Of a DNA stretch of 15,288 bases, positions 1 to 8,031 are shown in pieces. Location of the stretch: NCBI GenBank assembly GCA_937874515.1, contig CALNBV010000073.1, forward strand, positions 1 through 15,288, in the 5' to 3' direction. The notes under the pieces were generated by a model. It was not told the DNA's origin. It did not search any database and saw only the letters and a program-made list of their open reading frames with translations. Positions within the stretch are counted from its first letter, which is position 1. Every line of letters begins with the position of its first letter. The stretch comes from an uncultured Paenibacillaceae bacterium (GTDB lineage Bacteria; Bacillota; Bacilli; Aneurinibacillales; Aneurinibacillaceae). The translations under genes and the position numbers were made by a program.

Positions 1-692
1 CATCCCCATACATGTACTATTTTGAAACCGATGGAATGACCGTAGCTGGCACATCCCCAGAAATGTTAGTGAAGGTGACAGGGGATAAGGTAGAAACAAG
101 ACCTATTGCAGGAACCAGACCAAGGGGGAGAACAGAAGAAGAAGATCTGTCCTTAGCAGAAGAATTGCTTGCTGACGAGAAAGAACGAGCAGAACATATT
201 ATGCTCGTTGACCTTGGTAGAAATGATGTAGGACGGGTTTCCCAATATGGTTCTGTGAACGTCGATGAGCAAATGGTCATCGAGTTGTATTCCAGAGTCA
301 TGCATATTGTGTCCCATGTTTCCGGGAAGTTAAAGGATGGAATATCCCGTTTTGATGCTTTGTTATCCTGTTTTCCTGCAGGGACACTTTCCGGTTCACC
401 GAAAATTAGAGCCATGGAAATTATAGATGAGTTGGAGAATAAAAATCGTGGGGTATATGGTGGGGCTATTGGTTATTTTAGCTTCCAGGGAAATTTAGAT
501 TCCTGCATCACCATTCGCACCATCGTTTTTAAAGGGAATAAAGCCTATGTTCAAGCTGGAGCAGGAATTGTAGCAGATTCTGTGCCAGAACTTGAATACG
601 AGGAAACAGTGAATAAAGCAAAAGCCATGTTAATTGCCTTAGGAATAGCTGAGAAAATGAATCAAAAAGAGGAGATGAGTTTAGATGTTTAA
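1..692 (+). CDS. trpE: Anthranilate synthase component I, C-terminal part (5' truncated by window edge)
   Basis: TrpE converts chorismate to anthranilate, the first committed step of tryptophan synthesis, working with a glutaminase subunit (TrpG/PabA) that is not encoded here. The frame is already open at base 3 and reads SPYMYYFE, which matches the family's (N)PSPYMYY segment, so the ATG at position 12 is internal and the gene begins before the window. About 229 residues of the chorismate-binding domain are visible. They include PIAGTRPRG, the DLGRNDVGRV block, FPAGTLSGSPK and the C-terminal GAGIVADS stretch, all hallmarks of this fold. PabB and isochorismate synthases share the fold, but the following trpD settles the identity. 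The stop overlaps the trpD start by 8 bases. Any leader or attenuator lies outside the window. Confidence 0.95.
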   Translation, partial: SPYMYYFETDGMTVAGTSPEMLVKVTGDKVETRPIAGTRPRGRTEEEDLSLAEELLADEKERAEHIMLVDLGRNDVGRVSQYGSVNVDEQMVIELYSRVMHIVSHVSGKLKDGISRFDALLSCFPAGTLSGSPKIRAMEIIDELENKNRGVYGGAIGYFSFQGNLDSCITIRTIVFKGNKAYVQAGAGIVADSVPELEYEETVNKAKAMLIALGIAEKMNQKEEMSLDV

Positions 693-1713
693 AGGAATTT
701 TAGGAAAAGTAGTAGAGGGGCAATCATTAAACCGGGATGAAGCGAAAGAAGCCATGGAAATTATCATGAGTGGGGAAGCCACTGTTGGGCAAATTACCAG
801 TTTCATAACTGCTTTGCGCATGAAAAACGAAACCGTAGAAGAAATAACTGGTTTTGTAGAAACCATGAGAAATAAAGCTTTGGGAATTACAATGGATACA
901 GAACACTTATTGGATACAGTGGGCACTGGTGGTGACGGAGGAATTTCCTTTAACATATCCACTGCCTCCACAGTGGTTGCAGCTGCCGGGGGTGTGCGTA
1001 TTGCGAAACATGGCAATCGCAAAGTATCTAGCAAAAGTGGCAGCGCAGATGTTCTTGAAGCTCTTGGGGTGAATATTAATTTAACACCTGAGGAAGCGGT
1101 ACGTTGTCTCGAAGAAACAAATCTTTGCTTCTTATTTGCGCCTATTTACCATAAAGCCATGAAATATGCGGCAGAGCCTCGCCAACAAATTGGCTTCCGC
1201 ACCGTTTTCAATATGCTTGGACCATTAACCAATCCTGCTGGTGCGGATCGCCAGCTCATCGGCGTTTATGACAAGGACTTGTGCCGCAAGTTTGCAGAAG
1301 TACTGCAAAATATGGGTTCTAAACGGGCCCTGGTTGTGGCTGGGGCAGATGGTTTAGATGAAATTAGCATTAGTGGCATCACTTATGTTGCAGAGCTAAA
1401 TGGAGAAAAAATTCGTGAATATACAATTGAACCCTCTCAATTTGGATTGGCAACCTATCCAATTGAAGCCGTTGCTGGGGGAAATGCTACGGAAAATGCG
1501 CAAATTATTCGCAATATTTTCGCCGGTGAACAAGGGGCTTTCCGGGATATCGTTGTCATGAATAGTGCAGCTTCCTATTATTTAGATGAAAAGGTACCAT
1601 CTCTTGCAGAAGGTGTGAAGTTGGCCCAGGAAATAATCGATACAGGAAAAGCTGCGGAAAAACTCCATCACTTAATTACTGTTTCTTCTGGAGGGGTTGA
1701 AAATGCTTCATAA
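685..1713 (+). CDS. trpD: Anthranilate phosphoribosyltransferase
   Basis: TrpD transfers the phosphoribosyl group of PRPP to anthranilate, the second step of the tryptophan pathway. At 342 residues it has normal family length. The PRPP-binding glycine-rich loop GTGGDG is at residues 80-85, followed by NIST (90-93) and KHGN (108-111). The GFRTVFNMLGPLTNP block that contacts anthranilate is also intact. The ATG at 685 is preceded by GAGGAG at about 669-674 and overlaps the end of trpE by 8 bases, so translation is probably coupled. The C-terminus overlaps trpC. Nothing in the sequence looks damaged or unusual. Confidence 0.97.
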   Translation: MFKGILGKVVEGQSLNRDEAKEAMEIIMSGEATVGQITSFITALRMKNETVEEITGFVETMRNKALGITMDTEHLLDTVGTGGDGGISFNISTASTVVAAAGGVRIAKHGNRKVSSKSGSADVLEALGVNINLTPEEAVRCLEETNLCFLFAPIYHKAMKYAAEPRQQIGFRTVFNMLGPLTNPAGADRQLIGVYDKDLCRKFAEVLQNMGSKRALVVAGADGLDEISISGITYVAELNGEKIREYTIEPSQFGLATYPIEAVAGGNATENAQIIRNIFAGEQGAFRDIVVMNSAASYYLDEKVPSLAEGVKLAQEIIDTGKAAEKLHHLITVSSGGVENAS

Positions 1714-2515
1714 AATCGTCGAAGTAAAAAAACGAGAAATCGTTGAAATAAAGGATAGTTTTTCTATTTCTGCAGCAGAGAAAATCATTGCCAATCTTCC
1801 TGGTTGCACCTCAATGAAGAGGAATTTTCAAGAACGGGGAAGAGGGGTTGGGGTCATCGCAGAAGTGAAAAAGGCTTCACCTTCTAAAGGATTGATTCGT
1901 GAACCCTTTTTGCCTCTTGATATTGCCCAAAATTATGAACAGGCTATGGTTGAAGGAATCTCTGTATTAACAGACCGTTCCTTCTTCCAGGGTAATTTAG
2001 CTTATTTAAAACAAATTCGCCAGCAGATTACACCAGGGATTCCTCTTTTGCGGAAAGATTTCAATATTGATCCCCTTCAATTATATGAAGCTCGTTTGAA
2101 TGGGGCAGATGTGGTGTTGCTCATTGCAGCCATTCTAGAAAAACGGCAAATGAAGGAGTTAGCAGGAATCGCGAAAGATTTAGGAATGGAAGTGTTAATG
2201 GAAGTCCATTCTGTCGAAGAAATTGAGAATGTGCTCGATGTGGTTGAACCGGATCTTATGGGGATTAATAACCGGGATTTACGAACCTTTACCACTTCAG
2301 TGAAAAATACGTTAAAATTAATAGATAAGATTCCATCCCATTTTGTGAAAATCAGCGAAAGCGGGATTTCCACAGCAGATGATATCGCCCTCTTGCAGGA
2401 AGCGGGAGTGGATGGAGTATTAGTTGGGGAACATTTCATGCGCCAACCTAATGTAGCCCAGGCTGTGCTTGATTTAGTTGGACCTGTAAAGGAAATGGAG
2501 AAGCATAATGGGTAG
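1703..2515 (+). CDS. trpC: Indole-3-glycerol phosphate synthase
   Basis: TrpC closes the indole ring, turning 1-(2-carboxyphenylamino)-1-deoxyribulose-5-phosphate into indole-3-glycerol phosphate. It is a 270-residue (beta/alpha)8 barrel. Visible catalytic segments, by family knowledge, are AEVKKASPSKG with E54 and K56, LRKDF with the likely general acid K118, MEVH with E167, GINNRDL with N189/N190, and ISESGI with E219 and S220. I chose the ATG at 1703 because GGAGGGG (1690-1696) lies 6 bases upstream. An in-frame TTG at 1697 would add two residues but would sit right against that ribosome binding site. The gene overlaps trpD by 11 bases and trpF by 8. Confidence 0.96.
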   Translation: MLHKIVEVKKREIVEIKDSFSISAAEKIIANLPGCTSMKRNFQERGRGVGVIAEVKKASPSKGLIREPFLPLDIAQNYEQAMVEGISVLTDRSFFQGNLAYLKQIRQQITPGIPLLRKDFNIDPLQLYEARLNGADVVLLIAAILEKRQMKELAGIAKDLGMEVLMEVHSVEEIENVLDVVEPDLMGINNRDLRTFTTSVKNTLKLIDKIPSHFVKISESGISTADDIALLQEAGVDGVLVGEHFMRQPNVAQAVLDLVGPVKEMEKHNG

Positions 2516-3197
2516 GTCCCTTTTAAAAATATGTGGCATTATGTCAGAGGAAACCCTTAAAATAATAGGGGAAGAAAATCTCCCCATTGATTGGCTGGGA
2601 TTTATTTTCGCCTATGGAAAACGAAAACTGACTCCTGCCCAATGGGAAATCATGTCTCAGTTTGTACCCATGACTGTCAAAACTGCCGGGGTTTTTGTCA
2701 ATCCTGATTTAAAAGAAGTGGCAGAAGTATTCCAAAAGGCACCTTTACATCTGGTGCAACTACACGGCCAGGAATCACCAGAATTTTGCTCTCAGGTGAA
2801 AGATGAGTTTGGTTGTAAAGTGATTAAAGTAATTGGGGTTGGTGAGGATGGCCAGGCTCATTTAGAGTTGGAGTCCTATCAAGGTAAAGTTGATTATCTT
2901 CTTCTGGATACCATGACTAAAGCCCAGGCAGGAGGAACGGGAAAAGTCTTTGCCTGGGATAGGATTCCTGCTTTCCAGCAACGGTGCGAAAGGATTGGCA
3001 TCCCTTTACTGGTTGCTGGTGGCCTCAATGAAGATAATATAGAGGCATTAATTCAGCAATACCATCCTTTTGGAATTGATTTATCCAGCAGCCTAGAAAC
3101 CAATGGTATGAAAGATATGGGGAAAATAAGAAACGTAATTGACGTTGTAGAAAGGATGGCCTTACACGATGGGAACAGAAATGAGCAACAAGTCTAA
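2508..3197 (+). CDS. trpF: Phosphoribosylanthranilate isomerase
   Basis: TrpF isomerises phosphoribosylanthranilate to the ribulose derivative used by TrpC. The 229-residue protein is slightly longer than many family members. The N-terminal KICG motif supplies the probable catalytic base C9, and LLLDT supplies the probable acid D134. LQLHG (84-88), GGTGKVFAWD (142-151), LVAGGLNEDN and DLSSSLETNG form the remaining barrel-end loops. The glycine-rich GGTG and the GG of VAGGL are expected to bind phosphate. It starts inside the end of trpC (8-base overlap) behind a weak GGAG. Its 3' end overlaps the start of trpB. Confidence 0.95.
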   Translation: MGRSLLKICGIMSEETLKIIGEENLPIDWLGFIFAYGKRKLTPAQWEIMSQFVPMTVKTAGVFVNPDLKEVAEVFQKAPLHLVQLHGQESPEFCSQVKDEFGCKVIKVIGVGEDGQAHLELESYQGKVDYLLLDTMTKAQAGGTGKVFAWDRIPAFQQRCERIGIPLLVAGGLNEDNIEALIQQYHPFGIDLSSSLETNGMKDMGKIRNVIDVVERMALHDGNRNEQQV

Positions 3198-4377
3198 AGG
3201 TCGGTTCGGAGAATTCGGAGGCCGTTATGTACCAGAAACCCTGGTCAATGCCACGGATGAATTAGAAAAGGCTTATGAAGAAGCAATACAGGATCCCCAA
3301 TTTTTAAAAGAATTGGCGGAATTTTTAAAAGAATATTCTGGTAGACCTACCCCCCTTTATTATGCAGAAAAGTTGACAGAGGAATTAGGTGGCGCCCAGA
3401 TTTATCTCAAACGGGAAGATTTAAATCATACAGGTGCCCATAAGATCAATAATGCGATTGCCCAGGGATTGTTAGCGAAAAGAATGGGCAAAAAATTCAT
3501 TATTGCCGAAACAGGGGCCGGCCAGCATGGTGTGGCTGCTGCAACCATTGCTGCTCGCCTGGGACTTTCCTGTAAAGTATTCATGGGAGAAGAAGACATT
3601 CGCCGTCAGAAGCTGAATGTATTCCGCATGGAGTTATTAGGAGCTGAAGTGGTTCCTGTTTCTTCAGGAACGAAAACCTTAAAAGATGCCACAAGTGAAG
3701 CCATTCGTTACTGGGTAAGCACCGTTGATACCACCTATTATATGGTGGGTTCTGCCATTGGGCCTCATCCTTATCCGAAAATGGTAAGGGATTTCCAACG
3801 AATCATCGGCGATGAAACCAGAGAACAAATTCTGGCCCAAACAGGACGCCTCCCTGATTATGTGGTTGCCTGTGTTGGCGGGGGCAGTAACGCCATTGGG
3901 ATGTTTTATCCTTTTGTAGAGGATGAGAATGTGAAACTCATTGGGGCTGAAGCGGCTGGTTGTGGCGTGGACACGGATCAACATGCAGCAACCATTGCAA
4001 AAGGAACCCGTGGGGTTATTCACGGGACCATGACCTTGCTTCTGCAAGATCAATATGGACAAATTATCGAGCCTTATTCAATTTCTGCTGGTCTTGATTA
4101 TCCAGGAATTGGCCCGGAACATGCGTACCTTTATGCATCTGGCAGGGCAGAATATCGTTCCATTACCGATGAGGAAGCTTTAGGAGCCTTCCGTTTATTA
4201 AGTAAAGTTGAGGGAATTATTCCTGCACTTGAAAGTTCCCATGCTGTTGCAGAAGTGATGAAATTTGCCCCTACGTTAGATAAAGACAAGATTGTTATTA
4301 TTTGTTTATCTGGACGTGGAGATAAAGATGTTACCCAGATTTATGAGCGGGATAAAGGGGGACAAAGCAATGATTAA
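3169..4377 (+). CDS. trpB: Tryptophan synthase beta chain
   Basis: TrpB condenses indole with serine using pyridoxal phosphate and works as an alpha2-beta2 complex with TrpA. The protein is 402 residues, close to the usual 400. HTGAHKINNA contains the PLP-binding lysine K92, and GGGSNAIG is the loop that holds the cofactor phosphate. GRFGEFGGRYVPETL near the N-terminus and EGIIPALESSHA near the C-terminus are typical. Two starts are possible. ATG 3169 has AAAGGATGG about 9 bases upstream, while ATG 3181 has GGGA 6 bases upstream and would shorten the protein by four residues. With the longer start the gene overlaps trpF by 29 bases. Confidence 0.96.
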   Translation: MGTEMSNKSKGRFGEFGGRYVPETLVNATDELEKAYEEAIQDPQFLKELAEFLKEYSGRPTPLYYAEKLTEELGGAQIYLKREDLNHTGAHKINNAIAQGLLAKRMGKKFIIAETGAGQHGVAAATIAARLGLSCKVFMGEEDIRRQKLNVFRMELLGAEVVPVSSGTKTLKDATSEAIRYWVSTVDTTYYMVGSAIGPHPYPKMVRDFQRIIGDETREQILAQTGRLPDYVVACVGGGSNAIGMFYPFVEDENVKLIGAEAAGCGVDTDQHAATIAKGTRGVIHGTMTLLLQDQYGQIIEPYSISAGLDYPGIGPEHAYLYASGRAEYRSITDEEALGAFRLLSKVEGIIPALESSHAVAEVMKFAPTLDKDKIVIICLSGRGDKDVTQIYERDKGGQSND

Positions 4378-5194
4378 GGAAAGTACGGGAGCACAACTAA
4401 TTCAAGCTGCTTTTCAAAGTGAAAAGCCAATCTTCATCCCATTTATCACAGCTGGTTTTCCCACTCCTGCTGCTAGCATTGATATTGCATTAACCCTGGA
4501 GGAGGCCGGAGCAGGTTTATTGGAACTGGGTGTTCCTTATTCTGATCCTCTTGCAGATGGCCCAACCATTCAAACTTCCTCCCATAAAGCCATAGCACAA
4601 GGGGTTACCTTGCCTAAGGTTTTAGAAATGGCGAAAGAGATGAGAGGAAGAGGATTGAAAATCCCGGTAATTTTATTTACCTACTATAATCCTGTTCTCC
4701 AATATGGAACTGAGAAATTAATCAGCCAGCTTGAGGACTATGGAATTGATGGTATTTTAATTCCTGACCTGCCCTTTGAAGAGGCTGAAGAAGTCAATAA
4801 ATTGACTGAACAAAACGGACGGTCCTTTATTTCTCTGGTGGCACCTACTTCCCAACAACGGATTCAAATGATTGCTTCCCATGCCCAGGGTTTTCTTTAT
4901 TGTGTTTCTTCACTGGGGGTAACAGGAGCTAGGAGCACATTGGATGATAGTGTGGTAGGATTTCTAGACGAAGTAAAAAAACACAGCCGAGTTCCAGTAG
5001 CTGTGGGATTCGGCATTTCTCGGGCAGAACAGGTTCAATTAATGGCTCCCCATTGTGAAGGATATATTGTTGGAAGCGCCTTAATTAATATTCTATTAAA
5101 AAATGAAGATGTACTAAAAGATGAATTAACCAGGGAACAAGGCCTTGCTGAGATAAATAAATTTGTAAAAGAACTACAATCTGGGTTATCATGA
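4370..5194 (+). CDS. trpA: Tryptophan synthase alpha chain
   Basis: TrpA cleaves indole-3-glycerol phosphate to indole and glyceraldehyde 3-phosphate and channels indole to TrpB. It has 274 residues. FITAGFPT, LELGVPYSDPLADGP with the catalytic pair E52 and D63, ILIPDLP and GVTGAR are all present. The frame stays open upstream to 4292, but the ATG at 4370 is the likely start. It follows AAAGGGGGAC by about 8 bases, gives the family N-terminus, and makes an 8-base overlap with the trpB stop like the overlaps elsewhere in this operon. Just 36 bases separate its stop from tyrA. Confidence 0.96.
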   Translation: MIKESTGAQLIQAAFQSEKPIFIPFITAGFPTPAASIDIALTLEEAGAGLLELGVPYSDPLADGPTIQTSSHKAIAQGVTLPKVLEMAKEMRGRGLKIPVILFTYYNPVLQYGTEKLISQLEDYGIDGILIPDLPFEEAEEVNKLTEQNGRSFISLVAPTSQQRIQMIASHAQGFLYCVSSLGVTGARSTLDDSVVGFLDEVKKHSRVPVAVGFGISRAEQVQLMAPHCEGYIVGSALINILLKNEDVLKDELTREQGLAEINKFVKELQSGLS

Positions 5195-5230
5195 AATAAT
5201 GCAAAGAGTTGTTAGTGGAGGATTTTGACA

Positions 5231-6328
5231 ATGATTCAAGTCGCAGTGCTTGGAGTAGGGTTGATTGGGGGTTCCCTGGCCCTTGCTCTAAAAAAACATG
5301 AAAACCTACAAATTACCGGATTTGATATTAATGAAGATAATCTGGATTTAGCCATTTCCCTGGGTGTTATTGACCAGGGAACTACTCATTTAGCGGAAGC
5401 GGTAGTCAATGCGGATTATATTTTCCTTAGTGCACCTGTGGAAACCTTATACGAATTGATTTCCTTTTTACGATACACTCCTCTGAAAAAGGGAGTCGTG
5501 ATTTGCGATACTGGGAGTACGAAAAAAACTGTATTGGATATGGCCAGGGGCCTGGAAAAGAAGGGTGTCCATTTTATCGGAGGACATCCCATGGCAGGGT
5601 CACATAATTCCGGAGTAGAAGCATCCAATGATCGATTATATGAAAATGCCTTTTTTGTATTAACTCCAGCTGAGGGAGTTCCTGAAGAGGTTGTTACAGG
5701 ATTAAAAAACTTATTAACACCTACCCGGGCGAAAGTTGTGGTCATGAAGTCAGATTTTCACGACCAGGTTGTGGGGGCTATTAGCCATTTTCCTCATGTT
5801 ATTGCCTCATCCCTTGTGAATCTGGTGAGTGGTTATAATGGAAATTCAGATTGGTATCGGCAAATGGCTGCGGGTGGTTTTAGGGATATTACCCGCATCG
5901 CATCCAGTAATCCACGGATGTGGAGGGATATCCTTTTAAACAACCGCCGTGTTCTCATGGAAATTTACCATGACTGGCAGGAGAGCCTGGGAGAGTTAAT
6001 GACCTATATTGAACAGGCTGACGGAGATGGGATTGAAGAATACTTTGCCCGTGGCAGAGCCTTCAGGAATCAAATTCCAGAGAAACAGCAAGGAGTGATT
6101 CCTCCTTCTTATGACCTTTATGTGGATATTCTTGACCATCCTGGCAGCATTGGACAGGTGACTACCCTCCTTGGCCAACATATGATTAGTATTCCGAATC
6201 TACAAATTTTAGAGACCCGTGAAGAAGTTCAGGGGGTTTTACGCATTGCTTTTCGTACCCTTGAGGATATGGAACAGGCAACTAAGGTTCTTCAGGATGC
6301 AGGATATAAAGTATTTCAGCGTGAATAG
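5231..6328 (+). CDS. tyrA: Prephenate dehydrogenase with C-terminal ACT domain
   Basis: TyrA oxidatively decarboxylates prephenate to 4-hydroxyphenylpyruvate, the tyrosine precursor, normally using NAD+. The 365-residue protein opens with the Rossmann loop GVGLIGGS (residues 8-15). HPMAGS carries the probable catalytic H119, and ISHFPH around H187 is a second conserved histidine segment. Residues of about 295-365 look like an ACT domain (DILDHPGSIGQV), which in this family usually gives feedback inhibition by tyrosine; that role is inferred here. ATG 5231 is preferred over TTG 5225 because GGAGG (5218-5222) lies 8 bases upstream of it. Its neighbour in B. subtilis, hisC, is absent from the 36-base gap after trpA. 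Confidence 0.95.
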   Translation: MIQVAVLGVGLIGGSLALALKKHENLQITGFDINEDNLDLAISLGVIDQGTTHLAEAVVNADYIFLSAPVETLYELISFLRYTPLKKGVVICDTGSTKKTVLDMARGLEKKGVHFIGGHPMAGSHNSGVEASNDRLYENAFFVLTPAEGVPEEVVTGLKNLLTPTRAKVVVMKSDFHDQVVGAISHFPHVIASSLVNLVSGYNGNSDWYRQMAAGGFRDITRIASSNPRMWRDILLNNRRVLMEIYHDWQESLGELMTYIEQADGDGIEEYFARGRAFRNQIPEKQQGVIPPSYDLYVDILDHPGSIGQVTTLLGQHMISIPNLQILETREEVQGVLRIAFRTLEDMEQATKVLQDAGYKVFQRE

Positions 6329-6343
6329 GAGTGCATAGTCCAA

Positions 6344-7639
6344 ATGATAAAAATGAAGGCTATACATAAAATTAAAGGTGAAGTTACCGTTCCAGGGGAT
6401 AAATCCATATCCCACCGTGGGGTTATGCTAAGTTCATTAGCTGAAGGTATAACTAAAATTGATGGATTTTTACCTGGGGCTGATTGCCTGAGTACCATCT
6501 CTTGTTTTCGCAAAATGGGGATTCAGATTGAACAAGAAGGTGACCGGGTGACGGTACACGGGAAAGGATGGTTTGGATTAGAGGAACCATCTGATATTCT
6601 GGACGTAGGCAATTCCGGAACCACCATCCGCTTAATGATGGGAATTTTGTCTACCCAGCCTTTTCATTCAATATTAATAGGGGATTCATCCATTGGTCGC
6701 CGTCCTATGCGCCGGGTGGCCAATCCTCTGCGCAAAATGGAAGCGAAAATTGATGGACGCCTAAATGGAGAGTATACACCTATTGCCATTCGTGGTGGCA
6801 ATATTAAAGGGATGGAATACCATTCTCCTGTAAGTAGCGCGCAGGTGAAATCTTCAATCTTACTGGCAGGTTTGCAGGCAGAGGGTGAAACAACGGTTTA
6901 TGAACCTGAGAAATCCCGTGATCATACAGAGAGAATGTTGACTTCTTTCGGTGTGGAAGTCGATTCTTTCCCTGAAGGGGTACGGATTCAGGGAGGACAA
7001 AGACTCATTTCTCCTGGAGAGATTCATGTTCCTGGAGATATATCTTCTGCAGCATTTTTAATGGTGGCAGCAGCGATTGTGCCTGGCAGTCACCTTATTA
7101 TAAAAAATGTGGGCGTGAATCCAACACGTACGGGGATTATTGATGTCATGAAGGCCATGGGTGCATCTCTTGAATTGCTTAATGAAAGAGAAGTGAACGG
7201 GGAACCTGTTGCAGATATTGAAGTAAAATATAGTTCTTTACACGGTACGGAAATTGGCGGGGAATTAATTCCTCGATTAATTGATGAAGTTCCAATTATC
7301 GCTGTTTTAGCTAGCCAGGCAGAAGGTAAGACAGTGATTCGGGATGCAGCCGAATTGAAAGTGAAAGAGACAAATCGCATTGATACGGTTGTGGGTGAAT
7401 TAGGAAAAATGAATGTACATGTAACACCGACTGAAGACGGTATGATTATTATGGGGAAAAGCTCCTTACGTGGTGCCATTTGTAATAGCCATGGAGATCA
7501 CCGAATTGGCATGTCCATTGCCATTGCAGGGTTAATAGGGGAAGGGGAAACGGGGATTGAGAATGCTGAATCCATCAATGTTTCTTTTCCAGGCTTTTTC
7601 TCAATCCTGCAGGATATTAGTGAATCCACTTCCTTTTAA
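6344..7639 (+). CDS. aroA: 3-phosphoshikimate 1-carboxyvinyltransferase (EPSP synthase)
   Basis: The enzyme joins phosphoenolpyruvate to shikimate 3-phosphate, the sixth shikimate-pathway step; the B. subtilis gene is named aroE. It has 431 residues, normal for Bacillales. PGDKSISHR holds K20, S21 and R25, expected to contact both substrates. GNSGTTIR (89-96) is the PEP loop, SAQVKS (165-170) is the shikimate-phosphate site, and D314 (IDEVP) and E342 (KETNR) match the catalytic acidic residues. The position of E. coli Pro101 is Leu, as is common in Gram-positive enzymes, and the loop glycine is kept (G92). AGGAG lies 12 bases upstream of ATG 6344; ATG 6353 is an alternative. It is the last gene of the operon. 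Confidence 0.95.
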   Translation: MIKMKAIHKIKGEVTVPGDKSISHRGVMLSSLAEGITKIDGFLPGADCLSTISCFRKMGIQIEQEGDRVTVHGKGWFGLEEPSDILDVGNSGTTIRLMMGILSTQPFHSILIGDSSIGRRPMRRVANPLRKMEAKIDGRLNGEYTPIAIRGGNIKGMEYHSPVSSAQVKSSILLAGLQAEGETTVYEPEKSRDHTERMLTSFGVEVDSFPEGVRIQGGQRLISPGEIHVPGDISSAAFLMVAAAIVPGSHLIIKNVGVNPTRTGIIDVMKAMGASLELLNEREVNGEPVADIEVKYSSLHGTEIGGELIPRLIDEVPIIAVLASQAEGKTVIRDAAELKVKETNRIDTVVGELGKMNVHVTPTEDGMIIMGKSSLRGAICNSHGDHRIGMSIAIAGLIGEGETGIENAESINVSFPGFFSILQDISESTSF

Positions 7640-7656
7640 TAGGGGTGGATTTTTCT
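7623..7656 (+). terminator. Intrinsic terminator of the trp-tyrA-aroA operon
   Basis: AATCCAC (7623-7629) pairs with GTGGATT (7645-7651), extended inward by two T-G wobbles and a C-G pair, and is followed by a T-rich run (7651-7658). The left arm lies inside the last codons of aroA and the loop contains its stop codon. There is no T-run on the other strand, so it appears to serve plus-strand transcription only. Confidence 0.6.
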
Positions 7657-7827
7657 TTATTTATGATCAGTGCTACTTTGTTTTGTTTGCATGATTTTGT
7701 TTATGATTCCATCAATTTCAACACTCACTTCAAGTACTTTTTCATCTCGAAGATTGCGGTTTATTTCGTATATTTCATGCATTTTTTCTCGTTTACACTG
7801 AAGTAGGGAATATAACTGTTTGTCCAC
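7657..7827 (-). CDS. Spo0E-like aspartyl-phosphate phosphatase family protein
   Basis: This short gene encodes 56 residues on the minus strand, starting at GTG (7827-7825) with a strong AAAGGAGG (7846-7839) 11 bases upstream. The protein fits the Spo0E family pattern: a basic first helix (CKREKMHEIYEINRNL), a short turn, then VLEVSVEIDGIINKI. That second part corresponds to the family's VL..SQELD..I..Y signature with S35 and D39 kept, but Val in place of the usual Gln and Ile in place of Leu. Known members form a helical hairpin and dephosphorylate Spo0A~P or act on other response regulators, which delays sporulation. Its target here cannot be told. Its stop is 17 bases from that of aroA on the opposite strand. 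The match rests on motif recognition, not a search. Confidence 0.8.
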   Translation of the reverse strand: MDKQLYSLLQCKREKMHEIYEINRNLRDEKVLEVSVEIDGIINKIMQTKQSSTDHK

Positions 7828-7934
7828 GGGGTATGTAGCCTCCTTTATTCTTCTATTTTATGACTAAATTAAATTGGATGGAATACCCATTCCCTCGACA
7901 AATTCTATGAATTTTAGTGGATTTTATTAGGGTC

Positions 7935-7940
7935 TATAAT
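7935..7940 (+). promoter_or_regulatory. Possible -10 element for the TPR gene
   Basis: A perfect TATAAT stands about 92 bases before the TTG start of the TPR gene, in the 204-base gap between the divergent Spo0E-like gene and it. The hexamer 17 bases upstream (TTTTAG) is a poor -35 and there is no extended -10. A second TATAAT at 8003-8008 is too close to the ribosome binding site to be useful. Nothing else in this gap looks like a gene. Confidence 0.3.
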
Positions 7941-8031
7941 AATGGGACATGGTCTATTCTATAAAGTATATGGGTGTTGCGTTTTTTTTATACAAGTAAT
8001 CATATAATTACGTAAGAGGAGAGAAAAAAAG

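Noticed and set aside
7880..7893. Inverted repeat GGAAT-ACCC-ATTCC in the gap before ypiA
   Set aside because: Five-base arms alone in an AT-rich gap are expected by chance and the site is not placed against a clear promoter.
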